The translations under genes and the position numbers were made by a program. The notes under the pieces are model-generated. The model saw only the letters and a program-made list of their open reading frames with translations. It was not told the DNA's origin and searched no databases. 64,000 nucleotides of DNA, taken from positions 1 to 64,000 of the forward strand of contig JANQMV010000053.1 in assembly GCA_028279865.1 (NCBI GenBank). The letters are read 5' to 3'. The stretch comes from Candidatus Altimarinota bacterium (GTDB lineage Bacteria; Patescibacteriota; Gracilibacteria; JANQMV01). This document shows positions 34,318-42,676 of the stretch, one piece after another (the stretch's first letter is position 1; each line of letters starts with the position of its first letter).

Positions 34318-36252
34318 CTATTTTTTCTCTTCCCCATCCTTCTTCTCTTCCTCCTCCACAACCTCACCTTCCTCAGCTTCTGCCTTCTTCTCGTCCCCTT
34401 CTCCATTCATATCCTTCACCTTCACACCATCATCTTCCTCACCGCCTTGACCGGCTTGGTAAATCGCAGCGCCGACTGCTTGAAGTTTTTCCATTAATTC
34501 ATTGTACATTTTTTCCATGGCATCTTTATCTGTTTTTTCTTCTGCGAGGAGTTTTTTTGCTTCTTCGATTTTTTCTTCCGCGGGTTTTTTCAAATCATCT
34601 CCGACTTTATCTCCGGCGTCTTTGAGAGTTTTTTCCGCTTGGAAGACTGCAGTATCAAGTTTGTTTTTTACTTCAATTTCTTCCTTTTTCGCTTTGTCAG
34701 CTTCTGCGTTCATTTCTGCATCTTTGCGCATTTTTTCAATCTCTTCATCACTTATTCCACTAGAACCTTGAATTGTAATTTTTTGTTCTTTATTTGTTCC
34801 CTTATCTTTTGCTGTTACATTTAAGATACCGTTTGCGTCGATATCAAAAGTCACTTCTACCTGAGGTACTCCGCGTGGAGCTGGTGGGATTCCGTCTAAG
34901 ATAAAGCGTCCTAAAGATTTATTATCAGCGGCCATTTCACGTTCTCCCTGTACAACGTGAACTTCAACCGAAGGTTGATTGTCAGCTGCTGTTGAGAAAA
35001 TTTGGCTTTTTGAGGTTGGGATTGTTGTGTTTCGTTCAATTAGCTTTGTCGCAACTCCTCCCATTGTTTCGATCCCGAGTGATAAGGGAGTTACATCCAA
35101 AAGCAAGACATCTTTAACATCTCCTTGTAATACACCACCCTGAATTGCAGCTCCCATCGCCACAACCTCATCAGGATTTACACCTTTACTTGGTTCTTTA
35201 CCAAAAATCTCCTTTACTTTCGCCTGTACTGCCGGCATACGAGTCATTCCGCCGACCAAAATCACTTGATTAATATCAGAAGCTTTTAATTTTGCGTCTT
35301 TCAGGGCTTTTTCACATGGTTCTTTTGTGCGATTAATCAAATCAGCCATCAAAGTTTCAAGCTTCGAGCGAGACATTTTTAAGTTTAAGTGCTTTGGACC
35401 GGAAGCATCAGCTGTGATAAAAGGGAGATTTATGTCTGTTTCCGTTGCAGAACTTAATTCAATCTTTGCTTTTTCAGCTGCCTCTTTTAGTCTTTGGAGA
35501 GCCATCTGGTCTTTACTCAAGTCAACACCTTGATCTTTTTTAAATTCATCTACTAAGTGATTGATTAAAACTTGATCAAAATCATCACCGCCAAGGTGTG
35601 TGTCACCATTGGTAGAGACTACTTCAAAGACGCCGTCACCCAAATCTAAGATAGAAACATCGAATGTTCCTCCTCCAAGATCAAAGACCGCGACTTTTTC
35701 ATCTTTACCTTTTTTATCGATCCCATAAGCAAGCGCTGCGGCTGTTGGTTCATTGATAATTCTTTCCACTTCAAAGCCGGCAATTTTACCTGCGTCTTTG
35801 GTTGCTTGTCTTTGAGAATCATTAAAATAAGCCGGTACTGTGATGACTGCTTTAGTCACTTTATCTCCGAGAAAAGCTTCCGCGTCAGCTTTTAGTTTTT
35901 GTAAAACCATTGCGGCAATTTCTGCAGGACGATGATCTTTGTCTCCCATTGTAATCAAAACTTCTCCACTTTTTCCCGCTTTTGTTTTAAAAGGCATCAT
36001 TGCTGCTTCTTCTTTAACTTCGTCAAGTTTATGACCAATAAAACGCTTTGCGGAAAAAACCGTGTTTTCCGGGTTTGTGACTGCTTGTCTTTTGGCAGTA
36101 ACACCGGCAAGTTTTTCTCCATCTTTTATGGCAACGACAGACGGTGTTGTACGCATTCCTTCTGCGTTGGTTATGACAGTGGCTTCGCCACCTTCCATGA
36201 CTGCCATACATGAGTTTGTTGTTCCTAAGTCAATTCCGATAATTTTTGACAT
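34318..36252 (-). CDS. dnaK: Chaperone DnaK (Hsp70)
   Basis: The 644 residues are full length. The ATPase domain opens with [19 protein letters not shown] and contains [16 protein letters not shown] and [14 protein letters not shown]. The linker region [19 protein letters not shown] and the substrate-binding domain follow. The C-terminal lid ends in an acidic, Lys/Glu-rich tail. It refolds proteins in the cytoplasm with DnaJ and GrpE; grpE lies about 1.4 kb away in the same direction, and dnaJ is not seen. A sigma70-type promoter overlapped by a perfect CIRCE lies upstream, and a palindromic repeat is inserted in the leader. It has no in-frame TGA although it is rich in glycine. Confidence 0.98.
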   Translation of the reverse strand: MSKIIGIDLGTTNSCMAVMEGGEATVITNAEGMRTTPSVVAIKDGEKLAGVTAKRQAVTNPENTVFSAKRFIGHKLDEVKEEAAMMPFKTKAGKSGEVLITMGDKDHRPAEIAAMVLQKLKADAEAFLGDKVTKAVITVPAYFNDSQRQATKDAGKIAGFEVERIINEPTAAALAYGIDKKGKDEKVAVFDLGGGTFDVSILDLGDGVFEVVSTNGDTHLGGDDFDQVLINHLVDEFKKDQGVDLSKDQMALQRLKEAAEKAKIELSSATETDINLPFITADASGPKHLNLKMSRSKLETLMADLINRTKEPCEKALKDAKLKASDINQVILVGGMTRMPAVQAKVKEIFGKEPSKGVNPDEVVAMGAAIQGGVLQGDVKDVLLLDVTPLSLGIETMGGVATKLIERNTTIPTSKSQIFSTAADNQPSVEVHVVQGEREMAADNKSLGRFILDGIPPAPRGVPQVEVTFDIDANGILNVTAKDKGTNKEQKITIQGSSGISDEEIEKMRKDAEMNAEADKAKKEEIEVKNKLDTAVFQAEKTLKDAGDKVGDDLKKPAEEKIEEAKKLLAEEKTDKDAMEKMYNELMEKLQAVGAAIYQAGQGGEEDDGVKVKDMNGEGDEKKAEAEEGEVVEEEEKKDGEEKK

Positions 36253-36295
36253 GTTTATTTCAAATTAAAATATAATATTTTTACTTAATTTATAG

Positions 36296-36372
36296 CGTCA
36301 TTTCGAGTGAATCCCGGCTTAGTGTGAGGGATGGAGGAATCTTAAGATCTCTCGACTTCGCTCGAGATGACG
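36296..36372. repeat. Palindromic repeat inside the dnaK leader
   Basis: The 77-bp element has terminal inverted parts CGTCATTTCGAGTGAA and CTTCGCTCGAGATGACG. It resembles dispersed 'GTCATTTCGAG' intergenic repeats known from many bacteria. It lies between the CIRCE and the dnaK start codon, so it is transcribed as part of the leader. Confidence 0.65.
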
Positions 36373-36381
36373 AAAGCCAAA

Positions 36382-36408
36382 TTAGCACTCCCTATTTTAG
36401 AGTGCTAA
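36382..36408. promoter_or_regulatory. CIRCE operator of dnaK
   Basis: Exact consensus TTAGCACTC-N9-GAGTGCTAA. It covers the -10 of the dnaK promoter, so HrcA would block RNA polymerase directly. Confidence 0.97.
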
Positions 36409-36422
36409 TAAGTATATGTCAA
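36394..36422 (-). promoter_or_regulatory. dnaK promoter
   Basis: Minus strand: -35 TTGACA (36417-36422), 17-bp spacer, -10 TAAAAT (36394-36399). The -10 lies inside the CIRCE spacer. Confidence 0.8.
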
Positions 36423-36453
36423 GACTTGATTTATTGTGAAAAACAGAAAGCAC

Positions 36454-36482
36454 TTGACGCAACAGGTTTTAACTGCTTTAAT
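36454..36482 (+). promoter_or_regulatory. Predicted promoter of the structured RNA / 37-aa peptide unit
   Basis: -35 TTGACG (36454-36459), 17-bp spacer, -10 TTTAAT (36477-36482), divergent from the dnaK promoter. Transcription would start near 36490, just before the first paired base of the RNA fold. Confidence 0.5.
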
Positions 36483-36508
36483 TATAAACAGATCTTTAAC
36501 AACACCGA

Positions 36509-36668
36509 GTAACTACGAGGGCTCTGCTCTTGGTAAAGTTAGATCACTTTTGATTTTATCATTCTGATTTCCACCTTTGTGGATAAATGACCGGAAAGTT
36601 AGTAGATCGCTTTCAATTTTAACTCAAGCAGCCCCGCTACGCGGGGGAGGGCAGATTCTCGTTGTTAC
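36509..36668 (+). ncRNA. Candidate structured leader RNA (multi-helix junction)
   Basis: A closing helix pairs GTAACTACGAG (36509-36519) with CTCGTTGTTAC (36658-36668) at 10 of 11 positions. It continues after a small internal loop with TCTGCTCT (36523-36530) against 36648-36655, with one G-U pair. Inside, four local hairpins follow one another without overlap: ATCA/TGAT (36543-36554), TTTATC/GATAAA (36555-36587), AGTTA/TAACT (36597-36624) and CCCCGC/GCGGGG (36632-36646). CTTT lies at the tip of the first three. The second hairpin's sequence at 36568-36581 is complementary to the downstream Shine-Dalgarno (36745-36758) at 13 of 14 positions. I do not recognise the RNA class. Confidence 0.6.
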
Positions 36669-36679
36669 AGCTATTTTAA

Positions 36680-36732
36680 AATTTCTTCCAAATTTGAAAA
36701 TAATATTTTTGTTTCTAAATTTGGAAGAAATT
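36680..36732 (+). promoter_or_regulatory. Leader hairpin before the 37-aa gene
   Basis: A perfect 16-bp stem (AAATTTCTTCCAAATT pairs with its reverse complement at 36717-36732) with a 21-nt loop. It ends 15 nt before the Shine-Dalgarno. Confidence 0.7.
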
Positions 36733-36760
36733 AACCTAGAAACACACAAAGGAGGAAACC

Positions 36761-36874
36761 ATGGACACAAAGACAAAAGTAATAACAAGAAGAACCGGAG
36801 GGGTTTTGCTCTTACTTATCTCTGGGATATTTTTTGGGGTCGCGTTGACCCAGTTTAGTTTTTTACTCCTTTAG
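36761..36874 (+). CDS. 37-aa single-span membrane peptide with strong Shine-Dalgarno
   Basis: The peptide reads MDTKTKVITRRTGG then a hydrophobic helix (VLLLLISGIFFGVAL) and TQFSFLLL, with stop TAG. The basic N-terminus followed by one hydrophobic span resembles small membrane proteins, type I toxins and leader peptides; I recognise no family. The ribosome site AAAGGAGG (36748-36755) lies five bases before the ATG, and is the only strong one I see in a window where most starts lack it. The unit has its own promoter, a folded leader that can mask this site, and a terminator, so it appears to be an independently controlled gene. The longer overlapping frame at 36577-36858 lacks any such support. 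Confidence 0.6.
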   Translation: MDTKTKVITRRTGGVLLLLISGIFFGVALTQFSFLLL

Positions 36875-36902
36875 AGAAGAGCTGTAACCAAAGTAAGCTT
36901 GA

Positions 36903-36940
36903 AAAAGGGCTGAGCGGACATAACATCCTTCAGCCCTTTT
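36903..36940 (+). terminator. Intrinsic terminator of the 37-aa peptide unit
   Basis: An 11-bp perfect stem AAAAGGGCTGA/TCAGCCCTTTT, extendable by one G-U pair, ends in four Ts, 29 nt after the stop codon. Confidence 0.75.
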
Positions 36941-36963
36941 CGACGTGAAAATTTTTACAATTT

Positions 36964-37491
36964 TTAATTACGCAAACGTGCCCACTCGATCTTCAAAATC
37001 GACATTACATAAGCATCATGACGCCTTCCTTTAATTTCATATTTACTACGTAAAAGACCCTCTTCTACAAAACCGACTCTTTTATAGGCTTGTCTAAGTT
37101 TCAAATTATTTTCTATCACCTCCACTTGCAGTCTCAGTAGACCCAAATCAGCAAAAACATACTCCAGAAGCATGTTGAGAACTTTTTTAAAAACTTTCGG
37201 ATCATTACAGATTTCTCCATCATCAAAAGTCACAATCAACTCAGACGAATTGTGCTCCTGGCTAATTTTTTGAATAATAATAGTACCTATTTTTGTCCCC
37301 GGAGAACAATCACACTCAACCATCCAAATACGATGATACTCATCAACTTTAGTCAACTTTTTCGTAAGAGCACTGACCAAAAAATCCGAAACCAAAAAAC
37401 CTTGAGAACTACTGGCAACAAGTTCAACCAAGCGCTTTTGATCCTTTGCTTCATAAGGAAGCATTTTGAGTTTTCCTCCTTTGTATTTCAT
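36964..37491 (-). CDS. GNAT-family N-acetyltransferase
   Basis: The 175-residue protein has the GNAT fold order. A central beta-strand block reads GTIIIQKISQEH. The later part (VFADLGLLRLQVEVIENN, then LRQAYKRVGFVEEG) is typical of RimJ/RimL-like enzymes, which acetylate protein N-termini, small amines or peptides using acetyl-CoA. The substrate cannot be told from sequence. It stands alone between the peptide-unit terminator and grpE, on the minus strand. Start ATG without a Shine-Dalgarno. Confidence 0.85.
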   Translation of the reverse strand: MKYKGGKLKMLPYEAKDQKRLVELVASSSQGFLVSDFLVSALTKKLTKVDEYHRIWMVECDCSPGTKIGTIIIQKISQEHNSSELIVTFDDGEICNDPKVFKKVLNMLLEYVFADLGLLRLQVEVIENNLKLRQAYKRVGFVEEGLLRSKYEIKGRRHDAYVMSILKIEWARLRN

Positions 37492-37661
37492 AAAATTATA
37501 AATTAAATCTTTATTTCTGTTGTTGTTCCTTCCCTTTTAAAGCAAATTAGCTGGGACACTCCTTACTTAAAGCAAACAAAATCCTCGTGGCTGATTAAAG
37601 CACTTTTTCCTCTCTCGAGATCCCCTCGAAGGAGAAAAGTTTAAAGCCTAAAACCTAACCC

Positions 37662-38213
37662 CTAACTCCCATTTCCCACCGAAACCTTGGCAGGACGGAT
37701 GACCTTACCCTTCATGGTATACCCTTTTTCTAATTCTTGAACAATTATACCACTTTCACCCTCACAATGCAACATAGCTTCATGTAAGTTCGGATCACAT
37801 TTTTCTCCTACGGATTTGATTTCTTCGACACCTTGTTTTTCCAAAATCCCTTTAAACTGTTTGTAAATTTGTGAGATACCATCAAACCATTCTTTTGATT
37901 CATCTTTAGGTTTGTGCTGCATTGCTCTTTCGAAATTATCCACAATCGGTAAGATTTCCAAGACAAGATTTGTATTTGCAAAGGAAATTAATTTTTTTTG
38001 CTCTTCCTCTGTCCTACGCTTAAAATTCTGTAAGTCAGCCACCGCTCTTTTACAAGTATCTTTTAATTCCTCAACCTGAGCTTCTGCTGCGGTTACTTTT
38101 TTTTCCAATTCAAGTACAGCTTTGTTTTTTTTGGAATGATTTTTTTTTGCAGTTTTTACTTTTGAAAACAAAGAGGTTTTCTTTTCCGCCTGTTTTTTAT
38201 CTTTCTTCGTCAT
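37662..38213 (-). CDS. grpE: Nucleotide exchange factor GrpE
   Basis: The 183-residue product starts at MTKKDKKQAEKK. A Lys-rich, coiled-coil N-terminal region leads to the GrpE core: DLQNFKRRTEEEQ, then LEILPIVDNFERAM and the C-terminal beta part (GYTMKGKVIRPAKVSV). GrpE releases ADP from DnaK. A longer frame to 38333 would overlap prfA and lacks family similarity, so the ATG at 38213 is preferred. It lies 88 bp after prfA in the same direction, and dnaK is further downstream. No CIRCE is seen directly before it. Confidence 0.94.
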   Translation of the reverse strand: MTKKDKKQAEKKTSLFSKVKTAKKNHSKKNKAVLELEKKVTAAEAQVEELKDTCKRAVADLQNFKRRTEEEQKKLISFANTNLVLEILPIVDNFERAMQHKPKDESKEWFDGISQIYKQFKGILEKQGVEEIKSVGEKCDPNLHEAMLHCEGESGIIVQELEKGYTMKGKVIRPAKVSVGNGS

Positions 38214-38301
38214 AAATATTTTAATTAATAATCTGGCTATTTTAACAGAATCCTCAATAAATCTTAAGATCTTAGCCGTTTGTTTGAATGAAAGTCTTTG
38301 A

Positions 38302-39378
38302 TTACTTCGCCATGCTGCCTTCCCCTTCTGCAAGTTGAGCGGCTTGATCTTCTACTGCTAATTTTTCAACAATGTCAGCCAGATTGCCTTCCATAATTCC
38401 ATTGATGTTATTCCAGCTCTGTTGAATACGATGGTCAGTCACTCGGTCTTGGGGGAAATTGTATGTGCGAATTTTTTCGCTTCGATCTCCTGTGCCGACT
38501 TGTGCTAAACGCTTTGCTCCAATTTCTTTTTGCCTTTTCTCCTCTTCAAACGCATAGAGTTTTGCACGCAAGACATTCATTGCTTTGGCGCGATTCTTGA
38601 TTTGGCTTCTCTCGTCCTGGCAAGTCACTACGACACCACTTGGTTTATGCGTGATACGTACCGCAGAATCTGTCGTATTAACATGCTGTCCACCAGCTCC
38701 TTGGGCTCGATAGGTGTCTATTTCGAGGTCTTCCTGACGAATTTCTATGTCAATATCATCATCTACTTGAGGCAACACAGCAACTGTAACTGTGGAAGTA
38801 TGAATCCTGCCTTGGCTTTCTGTCACAGGGATGCGCTGTACTCGATGTACGCCGCTTTCGTATTTAAATTTTGAATAAGCACCCAAACCTTTAATTTCAA
38901 AAGAAATTTCCTTGATTCCGCCTGATTCTGCATCGTGTTTTGAAATTAAAGCTGTTTTAAAGCCAATCGACTCGGCAAAACGCATATACGCTCTGCCCAA
39001 CTCGCCGCCAAACAAAGCAGCCTCATCCCCACCCGCACCAGCTCTGATCTCGATAATAATATCTTTATCGTCATTTGGGTCTTTTGGAATCAAGGCAACG
39101 GTTAATTCTTCTTCCAGTCTTGTTTTGTCAGCTTTCGCCAGTTCTAATTCCTCTTTTGCCAGATCTTTCATTTCCGGGTCAGAAATCATTTCTTCTGCTT
39201 CTTCAATCCGCTGTTCTGCATTTTGGAGGTTTTTGTAAATATCAACGATAGGGTTTATTTCTGCCAATCGCTGGTTCATCTTTTTGTATTTTTTGATATC
39301 TTTAAGTACATCAGGATCCATCAATTTTTCGTTGATCTGGCTAATTTCCTGTTCTAGTTTTTGCAGTTTTTGATCCAT
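38302..39378 (-). CDS. prfA: Peptide chain release factor 1 (RF1)
   Basis: The 358-residue protein is full length. The codon-recognition tripeptide reads P-V-T ([11 protein letters not shown]), diagnostic of RF1, which recognises TAA and TAG. The peptidyl-hydrolysis loop is [17 protein letters not shown]2, the TGA-reading factor with an SPF motif, is not in the window. This agrees with the absence of TGA stops and with TGA used as a glycine codon. grpE follows after 88 bp, so the two may be co-transcribed. The start is ATG with no Shine-Dalgarno. Confidence 0.97.
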   Translation of the reverse strand: MDQKLQKLEQEISQINEKLMDPDVLKDIKKYKKMNQRLAEINPIVDIYKNLQNAEQRIEEAEEMISDPEMKDLAKEELELAKADKTRLEEELTVALIPKDPNDDKDIIIEIRAGAGGDEAALFGGELGRAYMRFAESIGFKTALISKHDAESGGIKEISFEIKGLGAYSKFKYESGVHRVQRIPVTESQGRIHTSTVTVAVLPQVDDDIDIEIRQEDLEIDTYRAQGAGGQHVNTTDSAVRITHKPSGVVVTCQDERSQIKNRAKAMNVLRAKLYAFEEEKRQKEIGAKRLAQVGTGDRSEKIRTYNFPQDRVTDHRIQQSWNNINGIMEGNLADIVEKLAVEDQAAQLAEGEGSMAK

Positions 39379-39615
39379 ATTTTCATAAAAACATCAGTCT
39401 TTTTGACTATAACAAAACCTTCGTTTAATTCAAGATATTTTTGAAAAGAGTTAAGAAATAAGCAGCTTTTGGATTAACTTAGAAGCAAAAAATCTTTTTA
39501 ACATTTTTGAAACTTTGTCAATCGTTTTTTCTTGTTTAAAAGGTCGAATTCTTTGTAAAATTCAGGAGAAAGGGTTTGCAATTGGCAAAAATCAAAAAAC
39601 AGAAACAAAATAAAA

Positions 39616-41514
39616 ATGCAGAAGTTAAGCAGTATTCAAAATTTGTATTCAAATGCTTCTTTTTTAAAAGAAAGTTTTTTGTTTGCAAAAGTTGCGGAAA
39701 ATGTCTTTCTTTTTGCGAAAGCAGCTTGCGAAAGATCTGGCGAAACAGAAGAACTAAAACAGTGTATTGAAGGAAAGCTGAGAGAGATAGAAACTTTTGT
39801 TAGAGAAAAAATTGCAAATGTGCTTTTAAAGGAATTAGGTCTTTTCGAGACAGATTTTAAGAATCATTTAAGTGAAAAAAGCGAAAAGGATTTTTTAGAC
39901 GAAGCTATTTTACAAAAGATCAACTCCATCAGATTTATGTTTGGGGAAGAGATAGGAGAAAAAGAAATAAGCGATTTTACAAGAAAATTTGATTTTACCA
40001 CCTCTGTTCCTGAGTCAAGATCTTCGAGTGTCACCCAACTCAGAAATTTTTTCATAACAACTCTCAGAGATATTTTTGAGAATAAAGAATGCAATAATGG
40101 TTTTATACATCAGCTTAATAACAATTTGTCTCCAATTTTTACAAAAAGTGGAAAACTCTTTAATTTAAAGCCTATAAAAACATTGGGCAACTTGACCGCA
40201 GTAATAGAAAATGCTTCTGAGCTAATTTTATCAGGTAAAATAAAAATAGAAAACCTACCTCCAATTAATGGAGATCCTACAGATATTTTAAGATATGGTT
40301 CCTTGGTGAAAGTCCTTAATTTAATAGCAAAACTCAAAAAAGAACCTCAAAATAAAGAAGCTTTAACTTCTCTAGAAAAATCACTAATAGAAATAAACTG
40401 CTACAGCGATTGCACTGAACAAGAGTTAAAAGCTCTGGAAGATGCAGAAGAACTTATCATCCAGACAAAAAGCGAACAAATGCCAGAAACAGGTGAAACT
40501 CCTGAATTTTTAAGGATCAACCTGCAGGCGAAATTAATTGATTTACACAATTTTGTAGAGAGAGAAATAAAATTGAAAATTGAAGAATTTATAAAAGAAA
40601 TTGAAGACATTACAAAAAAAGCAGATTGCAAGAAAAAAATTGTCAACAAAGCAGTCCAAAAAATAAACTCTGAAATGCAAAGAATTCAAGGACTTTTAGC
40701 AATTAAAATCCCTCTTTCTATCCCTCCGAACAAGGAAAATCCCTTGGAAAGAAAGCAATTTTTTCTAGAGAATGCTATTGATCCTTGTGTCACGATTACA
40801 CACCTTATTAATAATAATTTTTCTACCTTATTTGGAGTTTTAGCAAGCATTGCCCCAAAAGGTGTTCAGGAATTACAAGCATCATATAATGCAGGTTTCG
40901 GACTAAAAATAAATCAAATTCGTAAATTTGCAGCAGCATATTCCGACCATGAGCAAAAATTATTAGCAGGAGAGGGAAAGATTACAGAAGGACCTTTTGT
41001 AAGTGAAATTTTTACCGGATACAACTCCGAAGCAGAAGTCAGAAAAATCAACCAACTTATTCAGTTTCTTTCTAAAAAAGATGAGACGCTAAACGCGATC
41101 CCGACAGAGAAGCTGATCTCTATGATGCAAACGCTACAAAGAGAGCTAGATTTTGAACGCAGGAAAAAATTTAAAGATTCCACTCAGAAAGAAACACAAG
41201 AAACGATTGAACAAATTGAAGCAATTCTAGAAGGCAGAGAAATTATAGAAGCTTACAACAGCATCAGTGAAATAAACTTTACAGCAGAAAACCTTTTAGA
41301 GAACTTAAACGATACTCAAATTGAAGCTATAAACTACTTAACTCAAGACTACGAAAAAGCAAAAGCAAATCTTTCTGAAGAAGAGAAAGATGATCTGGTA
41401 GAAAAGATGGAGGCTTTAAAAAAAGCTATCGAAGGATTAGACGAGAAGGAACTCAAAGAAGCAAAAGAAAAAGAGCCTTTCCTTTTACTTTTAAATTTAA
41501 ATGAAGCTGCTTAG
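39616..41514 (+). CDS. Helical hypothetical protein (632 aa), DHp-like motifs
   Basis: It is almost all alpha-helical with no export signal. Two segments resemble the phospho-acceptor helix of histidine kinases: FIHQLNNNLSPIF (about residues 163-175) and ITHLINNNFSTLFG (about residues 394-407). Neither is followed by an ATPase domain. The N-terminal GETEELKQCIEGKLREI part resembles the region around ENEELKQCLQNFEKEI in the 267-aa protein at 59510, which points to a small paralogous family with the genes at 58589 and 59510. The function is unknown. It stands alone between prfA (divergent) and purU (convergent), without in-frame TGA. Confidence 0.8.
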   Translation: MQKLSSIQNLYSNASFLKESFLFAKVAENVFLFAKAACERSGETEELKQCIEGKLREIETFVREKIANVLLKELGLFETDFKNHLSEKSEKDFLDEAILQKINSIRFMFGEEIGEKEISDFTRKFDFTTSVPESRSSSVTQLRNFFITTLRDIFENKECNNGFIHQLNNNLSPIFTKSGKLFNLKPIKTLGNLTAVIENASELILSGKIKIENLPPINGDPTDILRYGSLVKVLNLIAKLKKEPQNKEALTSLEKSLIEINCYSDCTEQELKALEDAEELIIQTKSEQMPETGETPEFLRINLQAKLIDLHNFVEREIKLKIEEFIKEIEDITKKADCKKKIVNKAVQKINSEMQRIQGLLAIKIPLSIPPNKENPLERKQFFLENAIDPCVTITHLINNNFSTLFGVLASIAPKGVQELQASYNAGFGLKINQIRKFAAAYSDHEQKLLAGEGKITEGPFVSEIFTGYNSEAEVRKINQLIQFLSKKDETLNAIPTEKLISMMQTLQRELDFERRKKFKDSTQKETQETIEQIEAILEGREIIEAYNSISEINFTAENLLENLNDTQIEAINYLTQDYEKAKANLSEEEKDDLVEKMEALKKAIEGLDEKELKEAKEKEPFLLLLNLNEAA

Positions 41515-41757
41515 CTAGCTTTATCCAGTTCTGCGTCTTTCAAAAACTTTTTTAAATTTTTTCTATTTATTTGGGTGGATTTTCAGAACATTTTTCAAAT
41601 TTTTTGAGGCGATCAAAGTTTTCTAGAGGGTCCCTTTTCTGGTGTTTCTCGGGAGAAGATTTCCAGCATGGATAAAAAATTAATTTCAAATTCACGAAAT
41701 TATACAATAAAAAATCAATAAAGTCAAACAAAGAGGTAAATTTTGTCGAACTAAAAC

Positions 41758-42603
41758 CTAGGCAAAAACAATTGTACGATTTTTGTAGACAATAATTTTG
41801 TTTCTTACATGTTTTTTAATCGCAAAGGCAAAAACCTCTTTTTCCGACTCACGTCCCATTGTTTTTAGATTTTCCACCTTGTGAGCATGATGAATCCTAC
41901 GCGTGGTTTGTTCTATGATGGGACCTTGGTCAAGCTCCGGAGTTACATAGTGAGAAGTCGCTCCAATCAGCTTCACTCCCCTCTCATAAGCCTCATCATA
42001 AGGTCTGGCTCCTACAAAGGAAGGTAAAAAAGAATGATGTACATTGATTATTTTTTGACCGGTTTTTCGAATAAATTCCGCAGAAAGTACCTTCATATAC
42101 CTTGCCAAAGCTAATAAATCCGTAGGGTGTTTTTTTATTATTTCCAACTGCTCCGCTTCGTGTTCAAAGTTTAGCCCTTCTTTTGTCGCTATAAAAAAGA
42201 AAGGAATTCCTAAATTTTCCACATAACTTCGGCAATCTTCAAAATTACTGATTACAAAAGGAATTTCCACATTCAATTCTCCTGTTTGCTGACGCACCAG
42301 AATATCCATCAAGCAATAAGGATCTTTGGAACAGAACAAACCCAAACGTTTTTTACGATTGTTAAAATCAACATTCAGATTCATTGAAAACTTTTTTTGG
42401 ATAGGTTGAATTTTCCGGATGAAATCTTCTGGTCTTATTTTAAAATCTGCTATATCCCATTCAACCCGCATAAAAAACATATCATCTTCAATATGCTGCT
42501 CTATAGTGACCAGATTTGCATTATTTTGATAAAGAAAACCCGTAATTGTGTGTACCAGTCCCTTCGTATCCGGACACGCAATTAGTAAATTTGCTATTTG
42601 CAT
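41758..42603 (-). CDS. purU: Formyltetrahydrofolate deformylase
   Basis: The 281-residue product has an N-terminal ACT domain (LLIACPDTKGLVHTITGFLY). The formyltransferase domain follows with the active-site blocks INVHHSFLPSFVGARPY and GATSHYVTPELDQGPIIEQ, which carry the catalytic His and Asp. The enzyme releases formate from 10-formyl-THF and balances one-carbon pools. The length matches E. coli PurU. The AI-2E-type transporter gene lies 73 bp upstream in the same direction. In a genome of reduced metabolism, keeping purU suggests folate-linked salvage; that is inference. Confidence 0.93.
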   Translation of the reverse strand: MQIANLLIACPDTKGLVHTITGFLYQNNANLVTIEQHIEDDMFFMRVEWDIADFKIRPEDFIRKIQPIQKKFSMNLNVDFNNRKKRLGLFCSKDPYCLMDILVRQQTGELNVEIPFVISNFEDCRSYVENLGIPFFFIATKEGLNFEHEAEQLEIIKKHPTDLLALARYMKVLSAEFIRKTGQKIINVHHSFLPSFVGARPYDEAYERGVKLIGATSHYVTPELDQGPIIEQTTRRIHHAHKVENLKTMGRESEKEVFAFAIKKHVRNKIIVYKNRTIVFA

Positions 42604-42676
42604 ACTTCAGTTTGAAAAAATATAAAGCTCCCTCCGGAAAAATACAGAAGGTGTTTTTCGTAAATTTATTTTTCTA

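Noticed and set aside
36509-36668. Fragment of 16S rRNA, because of GATCAC and CCTTT resemblance to the 16S 3' end
   Set aside because: The resemblance is only a few bases and the surrounding helices do not match 16S rRNA.
36577-36858. 93-aa plus-strand frame over the peptide unit
   Set aside because: It crosses the structured RNA and hairpin in another frame; the 37-aa frame has the ribosome site and sits before the terminator.
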